Source: Farysia itapuensis (lineage: Eukaryota > Basidiomycota > Ustilaginomycetes > Ustilaginales > Ustilaginaceae). From it: DNA of 64,000 bases. Position 1 is the stretch's first letter. Each line of letters starts with the position of its first letter. A model generated the notes under the pieces. It was not told where the DNA came from and did no database searches. It worked only from the letters and a program-made list of their open reading frames with translations. Where the stretch lies: the NCBI GenBank assembly GCA_023212645.1, contig JALBYC010000003.1, positions 914,374 to 978,373 of the forward strand, in the 5' to 3' direction. Shown piece by piece: positions 28,425-38,919 of this stretch. The translations under genes and the position numbers were made by a program.

Positions 28425-31097
28425 CTACGCAAAAGGATCAAAGTCTTTCCATGCGTCCTTACCTGTGCCGCTACCATTCGCCTTAGTACGTGCTGTCGAG
28501 CTCGCATTACTTGTCGGTTGCAGTACGGAGCCTCCCCAAGCAGGAAGGCCGATGGGAGGTGTCGGAGAAGGCAATGCTGGCTTCATTGGCATACTCGATG
28601 CCCCTGAATCTGATGGCGTCAATGAGCTCCAATTGGATCCAGATGCGGGTGGTAGGCTGATGTTATAGTTTGGACCGCCGCTCAGTGAGCCTCCGCTAGT
28701 CAGTGTGGGACTAATAGCGGATGATGACGACGGCGTCAAGGTACTGAAGGTGGATGATGTGCCGCTGCTGGTGCTAGGATTGAGGATATGATCCCAATTC
28801 GATTTGGCCGCAGCCGTCGATGTTGACGAAGCAGATAAAGTAGAGGTGAATGAGGGTCGCGCGGATGGAGCTGGTGGGGGTGCCAACGGCGCGATGGTAG
28901 CCTGTTTGGTTCTAGAAGTAGCTCGTGTTGACGAAGCTGACACTGATGGCGTGGCTCTCGAAGGCCCGGTGTGCATGGGTGTGAGACCACCTACAGGCGT
29001 GGGTGCATTTGAGACAGCAGGTGACACGTCGGCGGCGACAGCCAGCCGAAGGCTCGAAGCGCTGGAAGAGCCCAAACCCAGACTAGCAAAGTCTTCGTCT
29101 GCCAGACCGAACGGATCATTTGCCACTGGCTTCTCGCCACCACCGCCCGTTTTAGTTTGACCGACAAGAGTTGCAAAATCAATCTCGCCGCCGGCACCAA
29201 TCCCAGTAACGCCACCGGCACCGCCGCTGCCACCCATACCGGGCATGGAGGAAGCACCATTGGCCGTGTAAGAGTCTGTGTGGTCTTGCATACGTTTGAC
29301 ATCTCGAAGATGAGCAGTGTGCTCCTTTTCCACTCGGTCGCTCATCTCGCGAACCGCCTTCATAAAGCGGGAAAATTGCTCGGCGTTGAGCAGTGGTCCC
29401 ATGGACATGACCCATAGCTGTGGGATAATGGCTGTCGCAAGTGTCTCTCGATCGACTTTGGCAGCCATACTTTCATGCACAGCCAGAGTAGCCACCATGA
29501 CACTGGGCTCTTTAGTCTTGATACGTGCCAAGATTGGAACGAGCTTTTCTGTGATGGTGTACTTGTCCAGAATGGCCACCATGGCATGGAAGCATATGAG
29601 ACAGTTGACCTTGACACTCAACACTTTGGTCTTGGCGAACAAGGAAGCTAATTTCGGAAACAGTACCTCCTTAACATGGGCATACTCGAGAATCTCCGCG
29701 AGACGAGGAACAGTTTGTAACGCTTTTTCTTGCACGAGTACATTCTCCGCTTCTAGCGCAGCGTACAGAAGCGGTGTGACGTCTTCACGGAAGGTTGTGG
29801 GACTGGTCTTGCCCACGAACAGTGGTTCAATCTGGTCCAAGAGTAAAAGCATGTTTTGTGGCGGATCTTGAATCCCGAAGAGCGGCTTGAGTTTGGGTAG
29901 TACGGAATTTGTGAATTCGAGCGAGGAGAGATTCTTCGAGATATAAAAGGCATTCGGCAAGATGAACGGTAAGAGAGATCGGTCGGTCATGAGCTCCAAC
30001 ACGGCAGGAAGTACTTTGCGTCGAAGCAGGCGGTCGGAAAACTGTGGCAGGATCTTGAGAAGCCCCTTGAGGTACTGCACGCGCTCTTCCTTTGTTCGGC
30101 CAGCAAAGTTCTCCCTCTCCATAAATTTGAGAGTAGAGACGAGAATCGAGTTGAAGTATCCAGCCTGCTGAAATGCACTTGCCGTAAGCCTGGAACCGGG
30201 GAAGCGCGTCAAGAGGTTGGACAACAGGTCGACGACGTCTTTGCCCATCCGTGACCAGCTCTGGCTGCCTGTTGTTACGCTGAGCTGATCGGCATTGCTG
30301 CGAAGATTGGTCAGTGAGTTGCGATTTCGGAAAGGTGGAGCGCCCTTGTTGTGCACTGCGTATACGATGCAGCCCATGCTGTACATGTCGTTTTCTGGTC
30401 CCAGCTTTTCGTCCAGCGCATCTTCAGGGGCCATGTAGTCGAAATTCCTGCTCAAAGCAGGCGGAAGGCTGGGGTCGTAGTCCGGAAAGGTCCAAGGCGT
30501 CTTGCCCGCGCCTCCTGGCTGCTCTAGCGGAGTAAGAAAGGAGAACCCAGCAAGCTTCCAGTCACCTTTGGCATTGATAAGCACCGCATCCGGCGAGAGA
30601 TTGCCATGTACCATTCGGGCAGTATGCAAGAATTCCAGACCTCTTGCGACCTGCAGCAGACCCTTTTGGATCTCTACTTCGTCCAATTGCACATCTTGTC
30701 TATGCTCCGACACAAGTGCTTCTGAGAGGGAGGCGTATACTTGTTCCGTAGCAAAAGAGACCTCATTGCGTGATTCTTCGAGGGGTTCAACAACCTCCAG
30801 AATGCAAGGATGGCGAAGCCGCGTCAGTGAGGATGCCTCTTTCTTCAATTGATCCGTGATACGTTGTCTGATCTGACCTCGCGAGTTGAAGGCGTGTACC
30901 CAGACCGAGACCGTGCTCTTACTTGGAGCAGAGCTGGAAGCAGTCGAGGTCGAGGCAGACGCAGAGGCGTTTCGAGTTGCTTTGTAGATCTTCCACAGTC
31001 CGCAGTGTGCCGGTGTTTGCGACTCATCGATAGTATAATTCGAGGAGATATTGGTACGGCCAAAGTAAGACGAGGCCTGACTCAAGAAGGACGCCAT
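28425..31097 (-). CDS. SCY1: SCY1-like pseudokinase (Scyl2/Scy1 family), vesicle traffic
   Basis: 890 residues from the ATG at 31097 (MASFLSQASSYFGRT); the frame extends upstream to 31184 but the family-like start is here. An N-terminal kinase-like domain (about 30-330) is followed by a HEAT-repeat region (about 340-620) and a Ser/Thr/Pro-rich tail ending KDAWKDFDPFA. Key catalytic residues are missing: the HRD position reads HGN (VHGNLSPDAVLI) and the DFG position reads AGF (WKLAGFSF), so it should be inactive as a kinase. SCYL2 relatives bind clathrin and act in TGN/endosome traffic; the C-terminal DPF-type motif would fit adaptor binding (inference). Confidence 0.92.
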   Translation of the reverse strand: MASFLSQASSYFGRTNISSNYTIDESQTPAHCGLWKIYKATRNASASASTSTASSSAPSKSTVSVWVHAFNSRGQIRQRITDQLKKEASSLTRLRHPCILEVVEPLEESRNEVSFATEQVYASLSEALVSEHRQDVQLDEVEIQKGLLQVARGLEFLHTARMVHGNLSPDAVLINAKGDWKLAGFSFLTPLEQPGGAGKTPWTFPDYDPSLPPALSRNFDYMAPEDALDEKLGPENDMYSMGCIVYAVHNKGAPPFRNRNSLTNLRSNADQLSVTTGSQSWSRMGKDVVDLLSNLLTRFPGSRLTASAFQQAGYFNSILVSTLKFMERENFAGRTKEERVQYLKGLLKILPQFSDRLLRRKVLPAVLELMTDRSLLPFILPNAFYISKNLSSLEFTNSVLPKLKPLFGIQDPPQNMLLLLDQIEPLFVGKTSPTTFREDVTPLLYAALEAENVLVQEKALQTVPRLAEILEYAHVKEVLFPKLASLFAKTKVLSVKVNCLICFHAMVAILDKYTITEKLVPILARIKTKEPSVMVATLAVHESMAAKVDRETLATAIIPQLWVMSMGPLLNAEQFSRFMKAVREMSDRVEKEHTAHLRDVKRMQDHTDSYTANGASSMPGMGGSGGAGGVTGIGAGGEIDFATLVGQTKTGGGGEKPVANDPFGLADEDFASLGLGSSSASSLRLAVAADVSPAVSNAPTPVGGLTPMHTGPSRATPSVSASSTRATSRTKQATIAPLAPPPAPSARPSFTSTLSASSTSTAAAKSNWDHILNPSTSSGTSSTFSTLTPSSSSAISPTLTSGGSLSGGPNYNISLPPASGSNWSSLTPSDSGASSMPMKPALPSPTPPIGLPAWGGSVLQPTSNASSTARTKANGSGTGKDAWKDFDPFA

Positions 31098-31354
31098 CTT
31101 TGGCCGCGATGCGGATGGCAGAACAGACAAGCTAGACAAGTGTGAAGTGTTTCTTGTCGAGAACAACATGCACGAACAACACAAAAATTCGGACAGGAGC
31201 GTGTTAGACTTTGAGTTGTAATTCTCGGCCGATAAAGCTACCGCTGTGCTGCTCTTTCATCCCGGCAGGCACGCACACGCCTGTCACTTGCCACTCGCCC
31301 ACCTGTGTTGCGGTGTACGCCCACATGTCGTCGCCCTCATCGAGCGTGGTCGTC

Positions 31355-32626
31355 ATGGCAGACGTGATTCCAACGGCAGGCGAACGCTTGGCTTCCAATC
31401 CAATCTCCACGCCTGCTGCAAGCATGTCCCGCCGCGGGACCAAGCGCACAGTGCACGACTCTACGCTGGAGTCTGGCGAAGGTCGGCCTGAGACATCGAA
31501 GGCTGTCAAGAAGCCACGTGCTAGCAAGAACGACGTCAGCCTCGCTGATAAAGAGGAACTACAAGCAGAAATCATCGGTCCTGCTGACACAAGCGGGAAA
31601 GTGGCCAGCGCCAAACCTACAAAGCAGCGCAAAGTCAGGGCAAAGACGGAAGTGACGCCCAAGTCAAAGACACAGTCAAGTCCAGAAGCAAAGACGAAAA
31701 AGCCTCAGTCGAAGAAACCACAGAAAGCAAAGCCGGAGCCCAAGGCCAAGAAAGTGTCGAAGGCGTCGCTTGTAAGAGCCAAACTTGCCGAAGTGTGCAA
31801 GGATCCCAACTTTGTCTGCCTCGGCCAAGATGCCGTCAACAGAATCGTGAAGGTTTACACGGATCGCATGTATCTGATACATCGACATCGACACGGAGAT
31901 ACTCTCAAGGAGGAATTCGACGTTTTCGGTTCCAAGGGTAATGTCTACAAGGTGACGCTAGCGGAGCGATCTTCATGCTCTTGCATTGATTTTGCATTGC
32001 GTCGCAGGACGTGTAAGCACATGTTGTTTGTCTACCTCAAGGTGCTCCGCCTTCCCAGTAATATGCCTGCCTATTCACGTCTCGTCTTGTCTCAAGAAGA
32101 GTTGCGAGATCTCTTCGCTATATCACGTCAGGATCCCATTGCCGAGGCCATGGCGTCACCGGACTTGCGTCAGGCCTGGGAAGCCGTTGTTGGCTACAAA
32201 GCTGATTCATCCGCTCCAGCACCCTCGAAGCAAGTCGCAGTAGTTGTTCCGAAGGGTAAGCGTATACTGCCAACCGAGGGCGATGTATGCGGTGTCTGTT
32301 ATGAGGATTTGGAGCCTGGGAGCGAAGAAGGGCTGGAATTCTGCCTTCGATCTTGTGGTCGACCAATCCATAAAGACTGCCTCGCGACCTGGGTCAGCAG
32401 CCGATCCCATGGCCCTCCCACATGCATTTGGTGTCGAGCGGTGTGGCATACCGCTTCGGATCACAGCGCATCGAGGCGACATGCCGTTCCCTCGCGATTT
32501 GCAGACAGAACCGCGAATGGCTACGGCATAGGCACCAGTGTGCGTGGCAGTGTCATCAATCCCAATACCGGCCAAGTACTCAATCTTGCCCACGTCGTTG
32601 CTCAAGCTACGGCGCCTGCATTGTAG
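31355..32626 (+). CDS. SWIM zinc-finger plus RING-finger protein, possible E3 ubiquitin ligase
   Basis: 423 residues if it starts at the ATG at 31355 (MADVIPTAGERL, context gtcATGg). Other in-frame ATGs are at 31325 and 31424. A Lys/Pro-rich basic N-terminus (about 1-150 of this model) is followed by a SWIM motif, SSCSCIDFALRRRTCKHM (CxCx(n)CxH), and then a RING-like finger: CGVCYEDL, CGRPIHKDCLATW, CIWC. The SWIM+RING arrangement resembles ZSWIM2/MEX-type E3 ligases. The target is unknown. It is divergent from the SCYL gene, with about 260 bp between starts, and convergent with Sos7. E3 activity is inferred from the finger only. Confidence 0.82.
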   Translation: MADVIPTAGERLASNPISTPAASMSRRGTKRTVHDSTLESGEGRPETSKAVKKPRASKNDVSLADKEELQAEIIGPADTSGKVASAKPTKQRKVRAKTEVTPKSKTQSSPEAKTKKPQSKKPQKAKPEPKAKKVSKASLVRAKLAEVCKDPNFVCLGQDAVNRIVKVYTDRMYLIHRHRHGDTLKEEFDVFGSKGNVYKVTLAERSSCSCIDFALRRRTCKHMLFVYLKVLRLPSNMPAYSRLVLSQEELRDLFAISRQDPIAEAMASPDLRQAWEAVVGYKADSSAPAPSKQVAVVVPKGKRILPTEGDVCGVCYEDLEPGSEEGLEFCLRSCGRPIHKDCLATWVSSRSHGPPTCIWCRAVWHTASDHSASRRHAVPSRFADRTANGYGIGTSVRGSVINPNTGQVLNLAHVVAQATAPAL

Positions 32627-32822
32627 CGTCCCTCTTGTGTTCATGCCCCGTCTTTCTGCCTCCCAGCATCGTAAACCGCATTTCGTCTATATACCAGCTT
32701 TACTTTTCGCTTCGACTTCTTCAATTTGTTCCGCAAGAATCATCTTTTTGTGCATTGCACATTCGTGGCGAAGCAGAGTGGGGTATAGAATGCGAGAACA
32801 CCTAAGACGTAGAAACATGAGA

Positions 32823-34388
32823 CTAGAAGGCTGCAAGAATCTCTTGGATGATCAGAGGAATGTCGTTGGCCTTCTGCAGCGCTCGTAGACGGGAGACGGA
32901 TGCGTCTGGCATTTGGTACTCTTGCCCCTTGGATGAAGTGATGGATACGTCCTGAATCCTGCCTCCTACGTCTTTGAAACGAAGGTTGACGTGGACGAGG
33001 GACTGGTCTGGCAATGCGATAGACTTGCGCTTTCTTCGATTCTTGCCAGCTGCATCGTTTGAGTCTGAAGTCTGTCCATTGATGCTTGCGTCCAAAGGCA
33101 AACGATATGTAATACGGATCTCGTTGGATGCTATAGCTTCGATATCGTCGATTCCGAGCAGAGAGCGGAGGAGAAGGATCGTAGAGGCGTGACTCGCGCA
33201 CAAGCGCTCCGTCTCAAGATCACGCCCGCCATCAACACCCATACCGAGCTTGGCTTCGTTGGCGTACTTCTCAGCTGTAGAACGTTCGGCATTGATCCGG
33301 TCCAGTGATCGCAAAGACGAGACAAGGTCCTTCTTTGTCGTCTCAATGTCTCGCTTGCTTTGCGCAGTCTGGCCTTCGACACGTGTCATTTCATCGACTT
33401 GGCTATCGCAAAACTCTTCTGCTTCCGAGGTGGTAAGAGGACCGTCCCGACCAGCAATGGCGGCAACATTGCCTCCTTTACCGTGGTTCTGTGCCCGGAT
33501 CTTGGCCAGCGCTAGCTCCATGTCGCCGATCTCTTTGATAAGCATCTCAGCCTCGCGCGAGTCTCGCTCCACTTCCTGCCATGGCTCGACGAGCTCGTCA
33601 GCAGCCGCATCGACCTCTTGGCGCAGACCACGCACTGTGGTCTTGGCCTCTGCCAGTTGAGTCTTGAGGGTTTTGGCAACACGCTCGCGCTCTGCCACTT
33701 CAGCCGCTGAATAGACCGTGGCCTCTTTGCCAGTCTCGACATCATCCTGGATATCAGCCATGAACCGCATCTTGGTTTCCTGCTCCAGGTAGATAAACTT
33801 GAGCTTCTTGAAGTAGTCGAGCAGAAGACGCTCTTCTTCGACCAGTCCTTCTGGCCACTCCTTGTACAGAGGCCAATCGATGTCCATGTCACCCTCGGCC
33901 GAAAATTGCGACATACTACTGCGTCTTCGCTTTGCCGGTGATGCTTTCTCGCCAAACATTGACTTGTGATGCTTGCGGTCTGCCTTTGACAAGAATTGGT
34001 CGCGAAGCGTGTGCAGAGAGAGGTTTTCGGGCGAGATGTCAAATGCATTCATCGCCATCTTCGTAGGCGAACGGGCGGACAATTGCGGACCCAGTTCTGC
34101 AAGAATACTGTGGCAGGAGATCAGCAACTCGTCGTTAGTCTCTGTCTCCAGCAGCTGATCTTTTTCGGTCACTTACGTTCTTGTTTCAGAGATCATTGAT
34201 TTGATTTTCTCTGTATCCGTAGCCACGCTCTGTGTTGTCGTGACATCTCCATCTTTCTCGTCCTCGTTCTCCGCGGCGCCGAATTGCACCTTTCGTGGTG
34301 CTGTCTGGTTCACTTTCTGCGAGGATGTTGAGGAACGTCTGCCTCGCGATGCACGCGACACACGCGCTGCTTTGCTTGTAGCTGCCAT
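32823..34388 (-). CDS. Kinetochore-associated coiled-coil protein, Sos7/Kre28-like
   Basis: Two exons on the minus strand: 34388-34177 and 34107-32823 (498 residues). The 69-bp intron (34176-34108) has a GTAAGT donor, a CTAAC branch and a CACAG acceptor. Splicing joins SMISETRT to ILAELGPQL in frame. A basic Ser-rich N-terminus precedes the motif LKFIYLEQETKMRFMADI, which resembles the Sos7 coiled-coil signature. A long coiled coil (about 150-370) follows and a small globular C-terminal end (about 380-498) with VHVNLRFKDVGGRIQDVSI. In fission yeast Sos7 works with Spc7 at the outer kinetochore. Assignment is by pattern memory; other coiled-coil kinetochore proteins are possible. Confidence 0.7.
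34108..34176 (-). other. Intron of the Sos7-like gene (69 bp)
   Basis: GTAAGT donor, CTAAC branch-like sequence, CACAG acceptor. Without removal the first exon hits TAA at the donor. Confidence 0.85.
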
Positions 34389-34744
34389 GTTAAGGAAGTG
34401 ATGGTGTTCAGGTTCAATGTAAATCTCGCGCATTTGTCGCGTCAAATTGTGCTCAATTCAACGCGCCACGCGCCCACGCCACAAAAGACCAACACATGGG
34501 CACGTGATGACATACTTTCACCTGCTTAGCATCAGCCTACAACAATTCGATATTTGGTCTTCGAGACAGGTGTTCCCGTTTCTGTCTTCTGAAGTGGAGA
34601 GCCTGATGTCGCCGACTTTGACAAGATCTGATATTGAACATTGGAACTGTGAGTGAGTACATCGAGACTGGAAGATTACAGGGAGTGATACGATGATGGG
34701 TATATTTGGTATATGAACGGGATCAGTCGCAAAAGCACAGATAC
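34389..34744. other. Intergenic between two minus-strand genes
   Basis: About 356 bp. 3' flank of the 937-residue protein gene and promoter of the Sos7-like gene. Nothing else recognised. Confidence 0.5.
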
Positions 34745-37558
34745 TTAGCGGCTTGAATAGCCTCCGAAGCGGCCAGTGGTCAACACGTTCTTGGTAGACT
34801 TGAGCGCACGTCCGCGATCGAGCACGCTGACTCCCGTGAGGACGGCAGTCTCGTTGATGCTCTGCACACGACGTTGCTCAGCACATCCGCAGCCGCAGCT
34901 GGGGCAGCAGCCAACTTGCAGCTCGGCTTGAGCAATGTCTGTCTCCTTCGCGTAGTCCGAAGGCGTGCCCTCGCCAATGTGCTGAATACGAAGCTCGCGA
35001 AGCTCGTTGCTCAATTCTCGAATTTGCTTTTCGAGCTCGCGGGCACGTCGGACGACCTCTTCACTTATCGTGGAGACAGACGGGCTGGTCTCCGTTACGT
35101 CGTCAGACGAGGTGACGGCAGACGACAAACCCGTTTGTTGTAACGTGGGTATGGACGGAGATGTCACAATCAAGCGGGTTTGAGAATGCCATTCGGACGT
35201 GTTGACATCGACATACGAGCGTTGGACGATCCCAGGAGTGTTCTGTGGGCTAGACTCGGTCTCTGAACTCGCCGCACGATAGAGCAGAGGTGCTGCACCC
35301 TCGATATCCGATGCGCGAGAGTGTCCGCCATCCGAGGCCGACAGCATCGGGGATCGTAAGACATCTGGTGACCGAAACGAAGACGGAGCAGGGCTATTAG
35401 GGGCCCAAAGACCTGAATTGCTAGACGTTGAGCTGCTCGAGGTCTCACGCACGTGTCCTTCCGAGATGGAGGACGCGTCGAGGAAATCTGCAGCGAAGCC
35501 AGAGAACATCGAGGAGACAGGTCTGATGGACAGAGCCGGCGACGATGCAGCCAGTCCGGACCCACTTTGTGGCTCTTCCTCTAACTCCGTCACAGAGAAG
35601 GACGGCGTCTGGGCTGTGTTGGTGTAGTCCGTGTCTCTGCTGCTTGCATTACTGTAGTCTGTCGAGGCTACATCAAAATCGCCACTGAAGACCTTGTCTT
35701 TCTTGAGCTTGCGCAAGAAACCGCTTTTCTTGTTCCTGAGCAACTTTCCACTGGACAGTAAGTGGTCATTGACACCATCCTTGAAACCTATGGTGTCCTC
35801 AGAGATGGTGTCGGTAGACATCATGCTCATCGAGGGTTGCAAAATTGTACTGCTGCCAGTTGTCGCGAGCCATTCAGACTGTCTCATCCGCGCCTGTTCG
35901 CGAGCTTGTTCCAGACTGATGAGCTTGTACTGAACACCCTCCATGTTGCCAGGAACTGGGAAGGGTAAAGGGCTGGAACCCTGTGAAGATGGAGACAGTG
36001 GCGTGGAACCGAGAACTCGTTCCACTCTCGATGAAGACGTCAGCGTTGTGTCTGGTCCGGTCTTTTCAAGATCGGCGGGGTCGGACCCGCCGTGGTCATT
36101 GCTTTCAGAAGGACGAGTCGTCGCTCTCGACACGCCAGAGTCTTTGCTCGAGCTTTGACGAAGACTAAGGCCATCATCACTACTCGGGTTGCTGAGCAGA
36201 CTTGGCCGTGTACTCGCTAGCGAGCGCGTATCACTGCTTTGGGAAGATCCGAACCGTCCGGTGACAGAGGTAGGCAAGGGCGGAGAGCAAGCCTGGTCTC
36301 TGTACTTGTTGTTGGCGGACATTAGCAGGTCGGCAAGCTCCGTGGGACTCTTTAGGGGCGCCGTAGCGCCGTCCGTGATGGTGCGGGACGATAGGCTGCT
36401 TGAAAGTCCTGACTCATCATAGCGTGACACTGAAGGCGCGAACATCCCGTTCAGACCGACGTTGAGACCGGACGATAGGGATTTCAGAGGTGCAGAGGTC
36501 TTGGCTTCGTCGTTGCCACCTCCAACGTAACGGAGAGCCTTGCTCAGCTTTGCCTTGGTAGACGCAGGGGCCGATGCAGCCGCAGCCAGTCCTAGACCTT
36601 TGAGCATGCCGACGGCGCTATTCGAGACACTCTTAGAGCGCGAGCGTTGAGAGGCAAAAATAGAATGTAAGTCATTCTCCTTCTCCGCCTCTTGATCTGA
36701 GGACCTGGGCTTGGACACGTGTCTCGAGGAAAGTCCGAAAGGTAGGACGGAAGCGGGGTTGTGCGACTGGTCTACAGACGGCCGCTGTTTCAAACGAGCG
36801 AACGGTTTGTCAACTAAGTCAGCTGAGGGAGCTTTGGCGAGTTGCTCTTCACCTCCAAGTTCCCAGGGCGCTGGCGCATTGCGCTTTACTTTAGGACCCA
36901 GAGTGCTGATCCTTCGTGGATCGTCGGGCAGAACATGCCATTGAGACAGCTTGAGTTCCTCTTCAGCTGCTGCACCATCAAATGAGAGGACCGGTGAACG
37001 ATTTCGGCGACCTTTTGCCTTTCTTTGCCTGGTCTGGGTTGATTGTGGCATGGGAGGCATCTTGGGGACGGGCGTTCCATCAGCAAGTAGCCGGGGCTCT
37101 TCACAAGTCATAGAGTCCTGAGTGCTGGTGGCATTGTTTGGTACTTGGTCGTGATCACTTCCTGCGTTTCGGCGAGATGATTGACGAAGGGGTACGCTGT
37201 CGAGACTGATGCTTCCGTTGTCATCATGCGAACCTCGCTCGTCGCAGCTGGTCTGTGGGTCATTTTGTTCAGACCCAAATGCCGGAAGCTTGCCGGGATC
37301 AACAGTGGTGGGGTCACTGCAATCGAAGCTGCGTCTTGTCGCGTCTGCAACTCTGTCGCCAAGTGTTTCGGTCTGTCGCGGCTCGTGCTGACTTTGTCCG
37401 AGCTTGATTGGCACCCGTGCCTCTCTACGAGCGCGTGTCGAGAGGTCTTGGATAGCATTGGCGATCTGGATGTCGGTCTCGTTTGTGTCCTGCTCGTCGG
37501 CTGTGGAGCCGTAGAACGAGTCAGTGTTATTTAGCTGCCTTGTAGCTACTGCCGACAT
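34745..37558 (-). CDS. Large Ser-rich protein of unknown function with C-terminal coiled coil and Cys cluster
   Basis: 937 residues, single exon, ATG at 37558. I do not recognise a family. Most of it is Ser/Thr/Asp-rich and probably disordered, with possible short linear motifs: KMPPMPQ near 165, a basic RQRKAKGRRNRSP patch near 175-185 followed by VLSFDG, and KSGFLRKLKKDKVF near 615. The C-terminal 120 residues look structured: a short coiled coil (VRRARELEKQIRELSNELREL), then VGCCPSCGCGCAEQRR with five cysteines in eight residues (the span CCPSCGCGC has five), then SVLDRGRALK. The cysteine cluster could bind metal or be lipid-modified. Probably conserved among smuts (inference). Cytoskeletal or signalling scaffold is one guess, with no direct support. 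Confidence 0.75.
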   Translation of the reverse strand: MSAVATRQLNNTDSFYGSTADEQDTNETDIQIANAIQDLSTRARREARVPIKLGQSQHEPRQTETLGDRVADATRRSFDCSDPTTVDPGKLPAFGSEQNDPQTSCDERGSHDDNGSISLDSVPLRQSSRRNAGSDHDQVPNNATSTQDSMTCEEPRLLADGTPVPKMPPMPQSTQTRQRKAKGRRNRSPVLSFDGAAAEEELKLSQWHVLPDDPRRISTLGPKVKRNAPAPWELGGEEQLAKAPSADLVDKPFARLKQRPSVDQSHNPASVLPFGLSSRHVSKPRSSDQEAEKENDLHSIFASQRSRSKSVSNSAVGMLKGLGLAAAASAPASTKAKLSKALRYVGGGNDEAKTSAPLKSLSSGLNVGLNGMFAPSVSRYDESGLSSSLSSRTITDGATAPLKSPTELADLLMSANNKYRDQACSPPLPTSVTGRFGSSQSSDTRSLASTRPSLLSNPSSDDGLSLRQSSSKDSGVSRATTRPSESNDHGGSDPADLEKTGPDTTLTSSSRVERVLGSTPLSPSSQGSSPLPFPVPGNMEGVQYKLISLEQAREQARMRQSEWLATTGSSTILQPSMSMMSTDTISEDTIGFKDGVNDHLLSSGKLLRNKKSGFLRKLKKDKVFSGDFDVASTDYSNASSRDTDYTNTAQTPSFSVTELEEEPQSGSGLAASSPALSIRPVSSMFSGFAADFLDASSISEGHVRETSSSSTSSNSGLWAPNSPAPSSFRSPDVLRSPMLSASDGGHSRASDIEGAAPLLYRAASSETESSPQNTPGIVQRSYVDVNTSEWHSQTRLIVTSPSIPTLQQTGLSSAVTSSDDVTETSPSVSTISEEVVRRARELEKQIRELSNELRELRIQHIGEGTPSDYAKETDIAQAELQVGCCPSCGCGCAEQRRVQSINETAVLTGVSVLDRGRALKSTKNVLTTGRFGGYSSR

Positions 37559-38919
37559 TGTTTCTTGTGACTGCAGGCGTGCACGACGGGAGTAGTGTGG
37601 TGGGTTGTGTCAGGTCGTCGTGGTTGAGGCCATACCCGGTGAGAGGCGGTGTCGATATAGCACGCGGCCGTGTGTAAAATGTGGTGTGCGTAAAGCCTGA
37701 ACACGAGGCGTGTTGTTCCCACCAAAAAAAGAAAAAGTAAACGCAAGGGTGGGAGAGCTTTAAAGCGGAGTCGACGCGACCGACGTGCCAACACTTGCAA
37801 CAGTCTGAACTGCACTGGGTCGGACCCTGTAAAATGGGCGGAGGAGTGGGCGGCCGGGCGCGTGTTCACAACACAACTCTCTTGGCGCCTTGCTTGCGAC
37901 AAGCGCGCAGATGGCCGAAGGTGGCGTGTCGCCTACCCATCAGAGTAACTCAGCATCCGCACCCGGGACTCCCATGAACGCAGGGCGCTGGTGTTGTCTC
38001 AACTCCAGTCAGCCTTTCGGACTCACAGCCGAACAGATATGAAATGGCTTCTGCCGGGAGTGTACAGATAGGGCTGCAATTACAGCCCGCGGACCACCGA
38101 ACGAAGCAAGTCCGATCCGAGCAAGTGCATTCGGTTGCTGCAATTCGTATGCAGGGCACGCTTCAACGCGTCAGTCTCGCATCGGTGCATATCGCGCGTG
38201 CACGCTGTCGATCCTCCCTGCTCCACGCCCACACGGCCACACCTCAGGCCTGCTGACCCTGTCGGCCGACAGATTCTTAGCGTCAGCACTCACACTCAGG
38301 TGCAGCCTTGTAGTCACATTCGCTGTCAAAGCCCCAGTATGACTGCAAGTGGTACAGACGATGGAACATCGTCCGTATGGTAGCGAGGTCCTGCGTACGT
38401 TCCAAATTTCCACAGCAGCATTAAACAGTTCATTTTGGCGTCGCTTTTTTCGCGTTGTTTTTGGAGTACAGTAGTAGACACGGCAAATTCAGAAATCCTT
38501 GTGCTTTGATTGACTTCAAGTTCCACTGCAATCCATCATCCTTACTGACCGGGTTCCAAGGGCACTGACCGTCGTCGTCAAAGACGAGCTCCTCGGGACA
38601 GTTCTCGAGCCAGTGAAACACAAAGGCCAGCGCGAAAGCGAGGTATCTCGGAAGACGGAAGCACAGAACAATCTGGTTCTCACGCCGCCGATCTTGTCTA
38701 AGCCCGATTTTCCCGATTAACATTCGACGGGGTCCATTTCCGGAGAGATGGGCTGAGAGACAGGCGAATTCCACATGGCTCTTGAGCTACCATCCACTGC
38801 CACATTGACACACGATCCGACACCCCATCCAATCCGTCTGTTCCCACGACCATAAAGCACAAGAGAAGGCAGGTCCGGGTGGAAAGCGCTGTCCCATCCG
38901 CGCCACACCACGCGTAGCC
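37559..38919. other. Intergenic region (about 1.36 kb), divergent promoter area
   Basis: Lies between the 937-residue protein gene and VPS24. Contains a poly-A-type run near 37725-37740 on the plus strand and a GC-rich patch near 37840-37870. Open frames here are short and lack family features. No RNA gene recognised. Confidence 0.5.

Noticed and set aside
31204..31662. 152-codon frame antisense to the 5' end of the SWIM-RING gene
   Set aside because: Starts at TTG, overlaps a gene with clear domains and has no recognised family; kept as doubtful only.
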